Assembly (NCBI GenBank): GCA_965652415.1
Contig: CBFGVH010000002.1
Span: 20,260-84,259 of the forward strand
Length of the DNA stretch: 64,000 nucleotides
Direction: 5' to 3'
Origin: BQJD01 sp965652415
Lineage (GTDB): Bacteria; Pseudomonadota; Gammaproteobacteria; Arenicellales; CAJQKF01
A program made the position numbers and the translations under genes. The notes beneath the pieces were generated by a model. The model worked only from the letters and a program-made list of their open reading frames with translations, searched no databases and had not been told where the DNA came from. This document shows positions 34,378-43,056 of the stretch, one piece after another. The stretch's first letter is position 1. Each line of letters begins with the position of its first letter.

Positions 34378-35079
34378 TCAGCAGGCGCTGATCATCGCCT
34401 TCAGCGAGTTGCCGTCGTCGACGGTCAGCGAGCCGTTCTGGCCGACGTGCACCCAGCCCTTGCTGCGGAAGTACGAAAGCTCCCGCGACAGCGTCTCCGG
34501 GGTGATGCCGAGCAGGCTGGCGATGTCGCGTCGCGTCGGATACGCGGCCCGGAAACCCGTCTCGTCGCGTCGGCTTGCGTCCGACACCAGGTAGGCGGCG
34601 ACCTTCTCGCGGGCACCGCAGTGGTTGAAACGCGCACACCAGATGGCATAGTTGCGAAATCTCGCGCCCCAGGCGGACAAGGTCCGCACCGCGAATTGTG
34701 CGTTGTTGCCGAGAACCCGCAGGAATTGCGCGCCGGCGATCTCGACGACGTCGCAGGAAGACAGGGATATCGCCGACTCGGTTCGCGGTGCTCCGGTGAC
34801 GACGTCGTAGATCCCGAACGGTTCAAGCACATCCACCAGGTGCAGCACCGACGGCCGCGGCCCCTTGTTGGCGGCACAGATCTTGACCCCGCCATCCAGC
34901 AGCACGTATATCGAGCGAGCTTCGTCTCCCTCACGGAACAGCGGCCTTGAACGCGAGAACCTGCGCCGGCACGAAGCCTTGAGAAGCGCGTCGAGTTCCT
35001 GGTCGCCGAGGACGGCGAACGCGGCGTTATCTTTCAACCGACCCCGCGTTTCGTCGGTTTCCGGCGACTTTGCCAACAT
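34378..35079 (-). CDS. Crp/Fnr-family regulator, Dnr/Anr-like
   Basis: A 233-residue regulator with an N-terminal cNMP-like sensor domain and a C-terminal helix-turn-helix (YPTRRDIASLLGITPETLSRELSYF). The Glu-xx-Ser-Arg arrangement of the recognition helix is that of FNR/ANR/DNR, which read TTGAT-N4-ATCAA. The N-terminal Cys cluster needed for the oxygen-sensing 4Fe-4S of FNR is missing; only scattered Cys are present, including an unusual pair in YAIWCARFNHCGAREK. It is therefore more like DNR-type proteins (heme/NO), though that is inference. ATG 35079 is used; the frame is open to 35157. An FNR-type box lies 58-71 bp upstream. Confidence 0.85.
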   Translation of the reverse strand: MLAKSPETDETRGRLKDNAAFAVLGDQELDALLKASCRRRFSRSRPLFREGDEARSIYVLLDGGVKICAANKGPRPSVLHLVDVLEPFGIYDVVTGAPRTESAISLSSCDVVEIAGAQFLRVLGNNAQFAVRTLSAWGARFRNYAIWCARFNHCGAREKVAAYLVSDASRRDETGFRAAYPTRRDIASLLGITPETLSRELSYFRSKGWVHVGQNGSLTVDDGNSLKAMISAC

Positions 35080-35136
35080 TGACCCGGCCTGTTGCAGTAG
35101 ATGCCGGGATACTAAGCCGTGCCGGCGCGGATGTAC

Positions 35137-35150
35137 TTGACGCACATCAA
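35137..35150. promoter_or_regulatory. FNR/ANR/DNR-type box upstream of the Dnr-like gene
   Basis: TTGAC-GCAC-ATCAA matches TTGAT-N4-ATCAA at 9 of 10 positions. It sits 58-71 bp upstream of the regulator start codon and downstream of the argD stop, so it most probably controls the regulator gene (auto-control or ANR control). Confidence 0.6.
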
Positions 35151-35195
35151 CCAGCACGCATCCGGCCGCGCCGTGACGGCGGGCCCGCCCGTGAC

Positions 35196-36407
35196 TCAGG
35201 TCGCCCGGTAGACGGTGGCCACGGCGCGCTCGAGCCGCTCGAGACCCTGCTCGATGTCGTCCATGGGAATGATCAGCGACGGCGCAAGGCGCACGACGTC
35301 GGGACCGGCGACCAGCACGAACAGCTCCTCCGCCAGCGCCGCATTGAGCACCTCCCGCGCCCGTCCCTTCCAGGCGTCGTCGAGCACCCAGCCCACGAGC
35401 AGGCCGCGGCCGCGCACCTCGGTGAACATCGGGTACTTCGCGTTGATCGCGTCAAGACCCGCCTCGATGGCGGCGCGACGCGGGGCCACGCCGGCGAGCA
35501 CCTCGGGCGTGTTGATGATGTCGAGCACGGCCGACGCCACGGCGCACGCCAGCGGGTTGCCGCCGTAGGTGCTGCCGTGGGTGCCGACCGTCAGGCTGGC
35601 GGCGATATCGGCCCGGGTGAGCATGGCGCCGATCGGAAAGCCGCAGCCGAGCGCCTTGGCGGTCGTGAGAATGTCCGGCACCACGCCGAAGCCTTCGTAG
35701 GCGTACAGGGTTCCCGTTCGCCCCATGCCGCACTGCACCTCGTCGAACACCAACAGCGCGTCGTTGGCGTCGCACAGCTCGCGCGCAACGCGCAGAAACT
35801 CCTCCGTGCAGCTGCGCACACCGCCCTCGCCCTGCACCGGCTCGACGACCACCGCGCAGGTCTTCGGCGAGATCGCGGCACGAAGCGCCTCGACGTCATT
35901 CAGCGGCAGGTGGGTGATGCCGGCCGGCAGCGGTCCGAACCCCTCAGTGTACTTGGGTTGGCCGCCGACGGTGACGGTGAACAGGGTGCGCCCGTGAAAG
36001 GACTCGTGGAACGAGATGATCTCGTGCTTGTCCGCCCCGAAGCGGTCATAGGCGTGGCGGCGCGCCAGCTTGAATGCCGCCTCGTTGGCCTCGCCGCCGG
36101 AATTGGCGAAGAACACCCGCTCCGCGAATGTAGCCTCGCACAGCCGGCGCGCCAGCTCGAGCGCGGGTTCGTTGGTGAACACGTTACTCAGGTGCCAGAG
36201 AGACTTCGCCTGGCGCTCGAGGGCTCCGACCACCTGCGGATGGGCGTGTCCCAGTGCCGTCACCGCGATGCCGCCGGCGAAGTCGACGTAGCAGCGCCCG
36301 TCCTGGTCCCACACGCGCGAGCCTTCGCCGCGCACCGGGATGACCTTGGCCGGCGCGTAGTTGGGCGTCATGAACTGGTCGAACATCTCGCGGCTGACCG
36401 TGGACAT
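35196..36407 (-). CDS. argD: Acetylornithine/succinyldiaminopimelate aminotransferase
   Basis: PLP enzyme converting N-acetylglutamate semialdehyde to N-acetylornithine (arginine route), often also acting in lysine synthesis. The 403 residues start MSTVSREMFDQFMTPNYAPAK after GAGGAG at ATG 36407. It has the fold type I motifs VWDQDGRCYVDFAGGIAV, FFANSGGEANEAAFKLAR, FDEVQCGMGRTG (metal/PLP Asp) and the Schiff-base Lys251 in TTAKALGCGFPIGAM. A -10 box TATACT (minus, 36448-36453) lies upstream. The biosynthetic ArgD role is more likely than the catabolic AstC role because no ast genes are near. Confidence 0.9.
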   Translation of the reverse strand: MSTVSREMFDQFMTPNYAPAKVIPVRGEGSRVWDQDGRCYVDFAGGIAVTALGHAHPQVVGALERQAKSLWHLSNVFTNEPALELARRLCEATFAERVFFANSGGEANEAAFKLARRHAYDRFGADKHEIISFHESFHGRTLFTVTVGGQPKYTEGFGPLPAGITHLPLNDVEALRAAISPKTCAVVVEPVQGEGGVRSCTEEFLRVARELCDANDALLVFDEVQCGMGRTGTLYAYEGFGVVPDILTTAKALGCGFPIGAMLTRADIAASLTVGTHGSTYGGNPLACAVASAVLDIINTPEVLAGVAPRRAAIEAGLDAINAKYPMFTEVRGRGLLVGWVLDDAWKGRAREVLNAALAEELFVLVAGPDVVRLAPSLIIPMDDIEQGLERLERAVATVYRAT

Positions 36408-36622
36408 CGGTTCGGTGCTCCTCGTCGAATGGAAATGGTGAAATTCGAGTATAACCGCCGCCCCGCGGCCAGTCATTGGCGAGGGCATTGGAATGCCGGG
36501 TCGAGCGGCCCCGCTTGGACTCGTCAACGGTATCGCCTATTCTTTGCCAACTGGTCGGTCCGCTCGCCCCGCAAGCGGCCGGCCGCCCGGTTTCGTCAGT
36601 GCAAGCAGACAGGAGAATGCCC

Positions 36623-37126
36623 ATGAACATCCGGATTGCAGCCGCCGCCGTCGCCGCGATGCTGGCGGCGGGCGCACCCGCGCGCGCCGAGGATCCCGTG
36701 GCGCTGCCGATCATGCGCCTGCACATGAACATGGCCCTGACCGCGGCCGAGACGGCCCTGCAGGAGTGCCGGGCCCAGGGTCTCAACGTCGCGGTCACCG
36801 TCGTCGACCGCGGAGGACATCCCCAGGTCACCCTGCGCGATACGCTGGCGATGCCGATCACCGTTCCCGTCAGCCAGCAGAAGGCCTTCGCCGCCCTCAA
36901 CTTCAATTCGCCCACGTCACAGCTCGAAGGTCGCTTCACCTCGCCGTTCTCGCCCGGCAAGCTCGAGGGACTCATCCTGTCCGCGGGCGGACTGCCGATT
37001 GCGGCGGCCAGCACCATCCTCGGCGGCATCGGCGTCAGCGGCGCGCCGTCCGGCGAGGTCGACGAGGCCTGCGCGCAGGCGGGTCTCGATGCCATCCAGA
37101 CCGATCTCGAGATGGGGCTCATGTAA
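36623..37126 (+). CDS. Secreted GlcG/HbpS-like protein
   Basis: A 167-residue protein with a Sec signal (MNIRIAAAAVAAMLAAGAPARAE) and a GlcG/HbpS (PduO C-terminal-like) domain: LTAAETALQECRAQGLNVAVTVVDRGGHPQVTLRD ... SQQKAFAALNF ... GGLPIAAASTILGGIGVSGAPSGEVDEACAQAGL. Members bind heme or cobalamin-like ligands; HbpS is a secreted heme-binding sensor accessory. ATG 36623 has AGGAG seven bases before it; an ATG two codons earlier would leave one base. The upstream 215 nt are shared with argD, divergently. Confidence 0.85.
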   Translation: MNIRIAAAAVAAMLAAGAPARAEDPVALPIMRLHMNMALTAAETALQECRAQGLNVAVTVVDRGGHPQVTLRDTLAMPITVPVSQQKAFAALNFNSPTSQLEGRFTSPFSPGKLEGLILSAGGLPIAAASTILGGIGVSGAPSGEVDEACAQAGLDAIQTDLEMGLM

Positions 37127-37226
37127 CATCTTGCGCCGGTTACCGGCGACGCGTTGACGCGCGTCGGCCGGGGCCGGCACAATTCGGGCCAACACGGACA
37201 GGACGTCCGGGCACCATCCCGATACC

Positions 37227-37844
37227 ATGGAAGGCAGCAATCCGAAACATCTCCACAGTGCCGGCCGACGACGTCCGTTGACGTTCGCCCTCCGATGTGC
37301 CTGCGCACAGGTACCTCCTGGAAAGACGGAGCGCGGTTTCGGTTTGCTCGAATCCATGATCGCCCTGCTGGTCGTGTCGCTGGGCGCTCTCGCTTGCGCC
37401 CACCTGTACTTCTGGGGCCAGCGATTCGGGCAGGACTCCGCCGCCGGTTCGCAGGCTTCGGCCATCGCCGCGGAGATCATCGAGCGCATCCGGGTGAGCG
37501 GCGTTCCCTCCTCCTCGACTGCCGCCGATTCTTTCGCCGGCGCTCCAGCCTCCGACGCGGCCTGCGATCCGCACGCGGTGAATCCGCGCAACGATCGCAA
37601 TTGCTTCTTCGCGAGCATCGCCGAACGGCTGCCCGTCGGCGTCGGCGCCATTGACGCCGACAGCGCGGGCGGCTACCGCGTCACCATCGCCTGGCAGGAC
37701 CGGGCCTCGACCGCGGACCCTGGTGACTGCGACGGTCCTTACCGGCTCTGGTACGACGGCACTCGTCCGGACCTTTTCCCGGCCGGGGATCCTCCCGCCG
37801 AGCCGCTGTGCCTGCGCCGCCGACAATGGGTGATTGTCCAGTGA
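37227..37844 (+). CDS. pilV: Type IV pilus minor pilin PilV
   Basis: Minor pilin of the pilus-tip priming complex. The prepilin motif RGFGLLESMIALLVVSLGALACAHLYFW has Gly at -1 and Glu at +5. A globular part with Cys pairs follows (AACDPHAVNPRNDRNC; the C-terminal PLCLRRRQWVIV is characteristic of PilV). The start is unclear: ATG 37227 gives a 37-residue leader, TTG 37278 a 20-residue one, and neither has a good ribosome binding site. It overlaps pilW by 4 nt (GTGA) and is the first gene of pilVWXE. Confidence 0.87.
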   Translation: MEGSNPKHLHSAGRRRPLTFALRCACAQVPPGKTERGFGLLESMIALLVVSLGALACAHLYFWGQRFGQDSAAGSQASAIAAEIIERIRVSGVPSSSTAADSFAGAPASDAACDPHAVNPRNDRNCFFASIAERLPVGVGAIDADSAGGYRVTIAWQDRASTADPGDCDGPYRLWYDGTRPDLFPAGDPPAEPLCLRRRQWVIVQ

Positions 37845-38830
37845 CCACCCGCAGTCGGTGTGCCGGCTACACGTTGGTGGAACTGGCGGTCGGCGCCGCT
37901 ATCGGAATACTCGTTACGGCCGCGGCCATCGCGATCCTGCTCGGCGGCGTTTCCGCCTATGAGACCCAGGCCAACCATGCCCGGAGCCACGAGAACGCCC
38001 GCTTCGTCGTCGAACGGCTCGCCCGCGACCTGCGCATGGCGGGCTACTTCGGCTGCCTTGGATCCGGCGGCACCGTGGTCAACGGCTTGAACCACGCCGG
38101 CGGATCGCTTCACGACACCGGCAACCCGCTCGAAGGATTCGACGGCGACGATCAATCCCGTACATGGCATCCGTCCGGTGCTCTGCTCGACGTCAATCAC
38201 GCGTTGCCGGGGACGGACGCGGTCACGCTGCGTTTCGTCGATCCCGACCGTTCCGTGCCCATACTTCCCGGCGGTGCCGGAATCAGTATCGACCCCGGGT
38301 CTGCAGACTTCGAGGCGGGAGAGATCGTCGTCGCAGCCGACTGCGACCATGCCGAGGTGTTCCAGGCGACGTCGATCTCCGCGGACGGCGGAATCTCCCG
38401 CGACCCGGGCACCGGTCATCTCCCGGGAAACAGATCGGCCGCCTCGGCCAGCGCATCGGGCACCGGCCACGGGCCCGGCGCCGAGCTCGCTCCGCTGGTC
38501 GCGGTGCGCTACTTCGTCGGCGAACGCCGAGACGGTGATCGCGCGTCGAGAGCGCTTTATCGCCGCTACCTGTCGCGCTCCGGACGCGCCACGACCGAGG
38601 CCGTGGCCGACGGCGTCGACGATCTTCAGCTTCTCTATGGCGAGGACGCCGACGGCGACGGCAGGGCCGACCGCTACGTGGCAGCCGACGACGTCGGGGC
38701 ATGGACCAGGGTCCGCGCCGTCGCGGCGGAAGTCGTCGTTCGATCCGCAGGCACGGGCGATGCCAGCGACGAATCGCCGCGCGGTCGCCACCGCTATTCC
38801 GCCACCGTGCTGCTGAGAAATCCACGATGA
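37841..38830 (+). CDS. pilW: Type IV pilus minor pilin PilW
   Basis: A 329-residue minor pilin. From GTG 37841 the leader VTTRSRCAG is followed by YTLVELAVGAAIGILVTAAAIAILL, with Glu at +5. The family pattern ERLARDLRMAGYFGCLG is next, then a long globular domain with ADGVDDLQLLYGEDADGDGRADRYV, the typical PilW C-terminal region before VRSAGTGDASDESPRGRHRYS. It is coupled by overlap to pilV and pilX. Confidence 0.9.
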   Translation: MTTRSRCAGYTLVELAVGAAIGILVTAAAIAILLGGVSAYETQANHARSHENARFVVERLARDLRMAGYFGCLGSGGTVVNGLNHAGGSLHDTGNPLEGFDGDDQSRTWHPSGALLDVNHALPGTDAVTLRFVDPDRSVPILPGGAGISIDPGSADFEAGEIVVAADCDHAEVFQATSISADGGISRDPGTGHLPGNRSAASASASGTGHGPGAELAPLVAVRYFVGERRDGDRASRALYRRYLSRSGRATTEAVADGVDDLQLLYGEDADGDGRADRYVAADDVGAWTRVRAVAAEVVVRSAGTGDASDESPRGRHRYSATVLLRNPR

Positions 38831-39342
38831 ATCGTCAGCTGGAGCGACTTCACACCGCACGGTTCCATCGCACATCCGGGTTCGCCCTTCTCTCGTGCAT
38901 GATCTTTCTCGCCCTGGCGATGCTGGTGGGCGTGCGCGCCATGCAGTCCGCATCGCTCGATGAACGCATGGCCGGCAACGCCCTTCACCGCGGCCAGGCC
39001 TTCGAAGCGGCCGAGTCCGCGCTGGTGCTCGCGGCACGGGAGTCGTTGACGGTGACCGGGCCGGACGCCCCCGCGAATGTCACGGGGTACACGGTCGCGG
39101 ACGCTCGGATCTGTCGCGATGACGAGGGGCGGTCCTGCCGGGCCGACACGCAAGCGGCGACGACACGGGTCACGACGACGTCGCGCTACCGTGCCGCGAG
39201 TGCGAATCCGCCGCCCGGGTACAGCCTGGACGGTCCGTTCATCAGCCGCCACTTCACCATCACCGCCGATGCCCGTCACGGCCCCTCCCGCGTGCGGCTC
39301 GAGCGCGGCTACCGGCGGCTCGGTCCGAGTCCGGGCCCATGA
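38827..39342 (+). CDS. pilX: Type IV pilus minor pilin PilX
   Basis: A 171-residue minor pilin from ATG 38827, overlapping pilW (ATGA). The leader ends SG before FALLSCMIFLALAMLVGVRAMQSASLDERMAGN. As in other PilX proteins the +5 Glu is missing (here Ser). AFEAAESAL is the usual PilX helix continuation. Its stop overlaps the start of the next pilin gene. The tip adhesin gene pilY1, normally directly behind pilX, is not present. Confidence 0.85.
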   Translation: MNRQLERLHTARFHRTSGFALLSCMIFLALAMLVGVRAMQSASLDERMAGNALHRGQAFEAAESALVLAARESLTVTGPDAPANVTGYTVADARICRDDEGRSCRADTQAATTRVTTTSRYRAASANPPPGYSLDGPFISRHFTITADARHGPSRVRLERGYRRLGPSPGP

Positions 39343-39761
39343 GCCGCCACCCGAACCGCGGCCGGGGCTACACGCTCATCGAGTTGATGGTCACCCTGGT
39401 CGTGCTGGGCGTTCTCGCTGCGATCGCGGTGCCGGTATACAGCGCCTACGTCGCGAGCGCCCGCCGCACCGATGCAAGGACCGCCCTCACCGAGGCGACG
39501 GTGCGCCTCGAAAAATACTTCACCGACCACCTCGAGTACCCGGCCGATCCACGCGACGCCGGCATCGCCGACCGCAGCGACGAGGGCTGGTACAGGTTGG
39601 CGGTGGAGGCGGACGGAGCGGGATATCGCGTTGTCGCCACGGCCGATCGAGGCGGCAGACAGTGGACCGACTCCCGGTGCCGCCGCTTCGTCATCGAGTC
39701 CGACGGCGAACGGGGGGCCTTTGACTCCGGCGGCAACGAGACTACCAAAGAGTGCTGGTAG
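39339..39761 (+). CDS. pilE: Type IV pilus minor pilin PilE
   Basis: A 140-residue pilin with the canonical RGYTLIELMVTLVVLGVLAAIAVPVYSAYVASARRTDA. The short leader (MSRHPNRGRG) ends in Gly; Glu is at +5. The globular domain has LEKYFTDHLEYPA and a C-terminal Cys pair (DSRCRRFVI ... TKECW) forming the D-region loop. It ends the pilVWXE operon. It resembles minor pilin PilE of Pseudomonas rather than the major subunit PilA because of context and length. Confidence 0.87.
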   Translation: MSRHPNRGRGYTLIELMVTLVVLGVLAAIAVPVYSAYVASARRTDARTALTEATVRLEKYFTDHLEYPADPRDAGIADRSDEGWYRLAVEADGAGYRVVATADRGGRQWTDSRCRRFVIESDGERGAFDSGGNETTKECW

Positions 39762-39875
39762 GAGCCGGAGTATGGTCAACTCGCGTTGACACGGATACGG
39801 CCGCCACCTAGATTAGGGTTCGTCACTCAAGCTCCAGACCGTCCGCTCCGCCCGTTCGTTCAACCGACCGCACCG

Positions 39876-41330
39876 ATGTGGAAGCCTGCTGAACGCATCC
39901 GCTGGCAATCCTCGCCAGGGCTCATACCGCCGCCCGCCGACATTGCCCGCTCGCGGCTGTTCGCGCCCCTCGAGCGCGGTCGCCTGCGCCTTCGCAACCG
40001 CACGTGGGTTCCGGCGATGGTACCTTGGAGGGCCACCGAGGAGGGTTACGTCACCGCCGAGAATCTCGACTGGTACGGGCGCTTCGCACGCGGGCGTCCC
40101 GCGGTCATCGTTATCGAGGCGACCGGTATTCGCGACGTTCCCTCCGGACCCCTGCTCAGGATCGGGCACGACCGGTTCGTTCCGGGCCTGACCCGGCTGG
40201 TCGACAGGATCCGCGAGGAAAGCGACGGACACACCCGGGTGTTCATCCAGCTCATCGATTTCCTGGCGATTCGCCGCAGGCCCGAACGCGGCAAGTTCCT
40301 GTCCCGCTACCTCGAGATGACTCCACGCCTGCGCGAGGCAGTCGGCTTGGCCGATGCGGACGATGAGGCCGTTCGCACCCGGCTTGCCGAACTCGATGAC
40401 GACGCCCTGTCGGCGATTCTCGACCCGCGCGATTTCGAGTCGCTCACCCGCGGCTATCGCGAACGTGTCACGGACCTCGACCTTCCCCACGTGCGCGATC
40501 TGCCGGCCGTGTTACCGGAGCTGTTCGCCGCCGCCGCGCGGCGTGCCGAGCAAGCGGGCATGGACGGCGTCGAACTCCATTATGCCCATGCCTACACCAT
40601 GGCCTCGTTCCTGTCGGCCACCAACACCCGCGACGACGGCTACGGCGGCAGCCGCGACAACCGTGTGCGCCTGCCGCTCGAGGTGTTCCGCGCGGTGCGG
40701 GACGCGGTGGCGGACGACCTCGTCGTAGGGGCGCGGTTTTTGGCCGAGGAATGCATCGAGGGAGGCTCGCCTCTGCCGGACGTGTGCTTCTTCGCCGTCG
40801 AGTTCGCCCGCGCCGGCATGGATTTCCTGTCACTGTCGCGCGGCGGCAAGTTCGACGACGCCAAGCAGCCGCGCGTCGGGGACGCGGCCTACCCCTACAC
40901 CGGCCCGAGCGGCTACGAGTGCATGCCCCAGTACCTCTCCGACTCGAGCGGCCCCTTCGGCCGCAACTTCGCGGCCACCCGCGCCATTCGCGAAGCGGTC
41001 AGGTCGGCGGGGTTCGACACCCCCGTCGTCGGCGCCGGAGGCATTCACAACTTCGAGACCGCCGAGCGCGTGCTCGCCGACGGCATCGCCGACATCGTGG
41101 CATCGGCGCGCCAGGCCCTGGCCGATCCCGACTGGTACCTGAAGCTCGAAACCGGGCACGGCGACGAGATCCGCACCTGCCAGTACACCAACTATTGCGA
41201 GGGCCTCGACCAGAAGCACAAGCAGGTGACCTGCCAGCTCTGGGACCGCCTCGATCTCGACGAGCCGGGCATCGCGAAGAGCCGCGACGGCAAGCGGCGA
41301 CTGGTACCGCCGGCATGGAAGCCGGACTGA
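39876..41330 (+). CDS. Old-yellow-enzyme-type FMN oxidoreductase
   Basis: TIM-barrel flavin oxidoreductase of the OYE/2,4-dienoyl-CoA reductase group. Its 484 residues include FAPLERGRLRLRNRTWVPAMVPW at the barrel entry, DGVELHYAHAYTMASFLSATNTRDDGYGGSRDNRVRLPLEVF (substrate-His region and FMN phosphate site) and VVGAGGIHNFETAERVLADGIADIVASARQALADPDW at the end. Three Cys near the C-terminus (RTCQYTNYC, QVTC) sit where dienoyl-CoA reductases have a four-Cys 4Fe-4S site, so the cluster is probably lost. The gene overlaps the following CoA-ligase by 16 nt, suggesting that the enzyme acts on an aromatic or unsaturated acyl-CoA; this is inferred. Confidence 0.86.
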   Translation: MWKPAERIRWQSSPGLIPPPADIARSRLFAPLERGRLRLRNRTWVPAMVPWRATEEGYVTAENLDWYGRFARGRPAVIVIEATGIRDVPSGPLLRIGHDRFVPGLTRLVDRIREESDGHTRVFIQLIDFLAIRRRPERGKFLSRYLEMTPRLREAVGLADADDEAVRTRLAELDDDALSAILDPRDFESLTRGYRERVTDLDLPHVRDLPAVLPELFAAAARRAEQAGMDGVELHYAHAYTMASFLSATNTRDDGYGGSRDNRVRLPLEVFRAVRDAVADDLVVGARFLAEECIEGGSPLPDVCFFAVEFARAGMDFLSLSRGGKFDDAKQPRVGDAAYPYTGPSGYECMPQYLSDSSGPFGRNFAATRAIREAVRSAGFDTPVVGAGGIHNFETAERVLADGIADIVASARQALADPDWYLKLETGHGDEIRTCQYTNYCEGLDQKHKQVTCQLWDRLDLDEPGIAKSRDGKRRLVPPAWKPD

Positions 41331-42946
41331 AAGCCGCCGGCGAGGCGCGCTCGGCGCAGGTCGACCGCTTCGTCCACGAGCGCCTGCCGCCGAGCGGGGA
41401 GTGGCCGCGGCTGTTGCTCCCGGACGAATTCGCGAGCAGCGTTCCGCTCAACTGCGTCGACCGCCTTGTCGACGAGCACGTTCGCGCGGGCCGGGCCGAG
41501 CGCCCGGCGTTGATCTCGTCGCACGGTACGATCACCTACGGCGAACTGCACCACATGATCGGCCGCATGGCGCACGTGCTCGTCGACGACTTCGGCATCG
41601 TGCCCGGCAACCGGGTGCTGCTGCGCGCACCGAATTCACCGACCCTGGCTGCGCTGTGGCTCGCGGTGCTGCGCACCGGCGCGGTGGCGGTAACCACGAT
41701 GTCCCTGCTCAGGGCCGCCGAACTCGGCACCATCATCGACATGGCGCGGCCGGCCCTCGCCGTTTGCGACGCCGACCTCGCCGGGGAACTGGAGGCAGCG
41801 CTGGCCGCGAGCGGCTCCGAGTGCGCGCTCGTCACCTTCTCTGCGTCGGGCGGTGAACTCGCCGAGCGCATGCGCCGGCACGTTCCGACCTTTCCGCCCT
41901 GCCCCACAGCCAGCGACGACGTCGCGCTGATCGGCTTCACCTCCGGCACCACCGGCCGCCCCAAGGCCACGATCCACTTCCATCGCGACGTGATCGCCAT
42001 CTGCGAGACCACGGCGCGCCACGTCATCCGGCCGGCGCACGACGACATATTCATCGGCACATCGCCGCTCGCTTTCACGTTCGGCCTCGGCGGGCTGGTT
42101 ATCTTCCCCCTGTGGGCAGGCGCCGCGTCCGTGCTCGAGCCGCGCTACGGCGCCGAGTCCCTGGTCGAGGCCATCGGGCGGCACCGGGCGAGCGTGTGCT
42201 TCACCGTGCCCACCTTCTACCAGCGCATGGTTGCCGCCGTTTCCCCGCGCAGCGCAGCTTCTCTGCGCCTCGCGGTGTCGTCCGGCGAAGCGCTGCCGGT
42301 CCCGGTGCGCGAGGCCTGGCGCGAGGTCAGCGGCGTCGGACTGAGCGAACTGCTCGGCTCCACCGAGATGCTCCATGCCTTCGTCGGCGCCGTCGCCGAC
42401 GAGGCGAAATGCGGGTACATCGGCCGCGCCATACCCGGCTACCGGGTGGCGGTACTGGATCCGGACGGCAGGGCGCTGCCGGCTGGCGAGACCGGCGCCC
42501 TGGCAGTCGTCGGCCCCACCGGGTGCCGCTACCTCGACGACCCGAGGCAGCGCGACTACGTCCGCTTCGGCTGGAACGTGACCGGGGATGCCTGCGCCAT
42601 CGACGAGGAGGGCTACGTCGCCTATCACTGCCGATTCGACGACATGATCATCTCGGCCGGCTACAACATCTCGGCCGCCGAGGTGGAGAACGTCGTCCTC
42701 GAGCACCCGGACGTGGCCGAGTGCGCGGTGATCGGCACGCCCGACCCGGAACGCGGCGAGGTGGTGACGGCGTACGTCGTTCCCCGGTATCGCACGAACG
42801 AAGAGGACGTGTTCGCCGACGGGATTCGTCTTCACGTTCGAGAGCGCCTGGCGCCGTACAAGTATCCGCGCAAGGTGTTCGTCGTAAGCAAGCTTCCGCG
42901 CAACGAATCCGGAAAGCTGCAGAGGTTCCGGCTGCGAAGCGCCTGA
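41315..42946 (+). CDS. Acyl-CoA ligase, (2-amino)benzoate-CoA-ligase-like
   Basis: Adenylate-forming enzyme activating a carboxylic acid with ATP and CoA. Its 543 residues carry the AMP-binding P-loop FTSGTTGRPKATIH, the acid-binding-pocket region SPLAFTFGLGGLVIFPLWAGA, ELLGSTEMLHAF, TGDACAIDEEGYVAYHCRFDDMIISAGYNISAAEVE and the C-terminal catalytic Lys in NESGKLQRF. Overall order and length are those of benzoate/2-aminobenzoate-CoA ligases. ATG 41315 lies inside the end of the preceding flavin oxidoreductase gene, so both are co-translated. Exact substrate not determinable. Confidence 0.87.
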   Translation: MEAGLKAAGEARSAQVDRFVHERLPPSGEWPRLLLPDEFASSVPLNCVDRLVDEHVRAGRAERPALISSHGTITYGELHHMIGRMAHVLVDDFGIVPGNRVLLRAPNSPTLAALWLAVLRTGAVAVTTMSLLRAAELGTIIDMARPALAVCDADLAGELEAALAASGSECALVTFSASGGELAERMRRHVPTFPPCPTASDDVALIGFTSGTTGRPKATIHFHRDVIAICETTARHVIRPAHDDIFIGTSPLAFTFGLGGLVIFPLWAGAASVLEPRYGAESLVEAIGRHRASVCFTVPTFYQRMVAAVSPRSAASLRLAVSSGEALPVPVREAWREVSGVGLSELLGSTEMLHAFVGAVADEAKCGYIGRAIPGYRVAVLDPDGRALPAGETGALAVVGPTGCRYLDDPRQRDYVRFGWNVTGDACAIDEEGYVAYHCRFDDMIISAGYNISAAEVENVVLEHPDVAECAVIGTPDPERGEVVTAYVVPRYRTNEEDVFADGIRLHVRERLAPYKYPRKVFVVSKLPRNESGKLQRFRLRSA

Positions 42947-43056
42947 TCGGTCCCCCGGCAGGCACAGGCTTGAAGCGTGTAGAATCGGGTATCGTGACGA
43001 CCGATTCCCGGCCGGTTCGCCCGGCCGGCAGACCCGAGTGACCGCTGGAGAACCCC

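Noticed and set aside
37140..37290. Single TTGACG motifs upstream of pilV considered as SARP-like sites
   Set aside because: They are not repeated at 11-bp spacing and lack the downstream GGCRGACGGC element.
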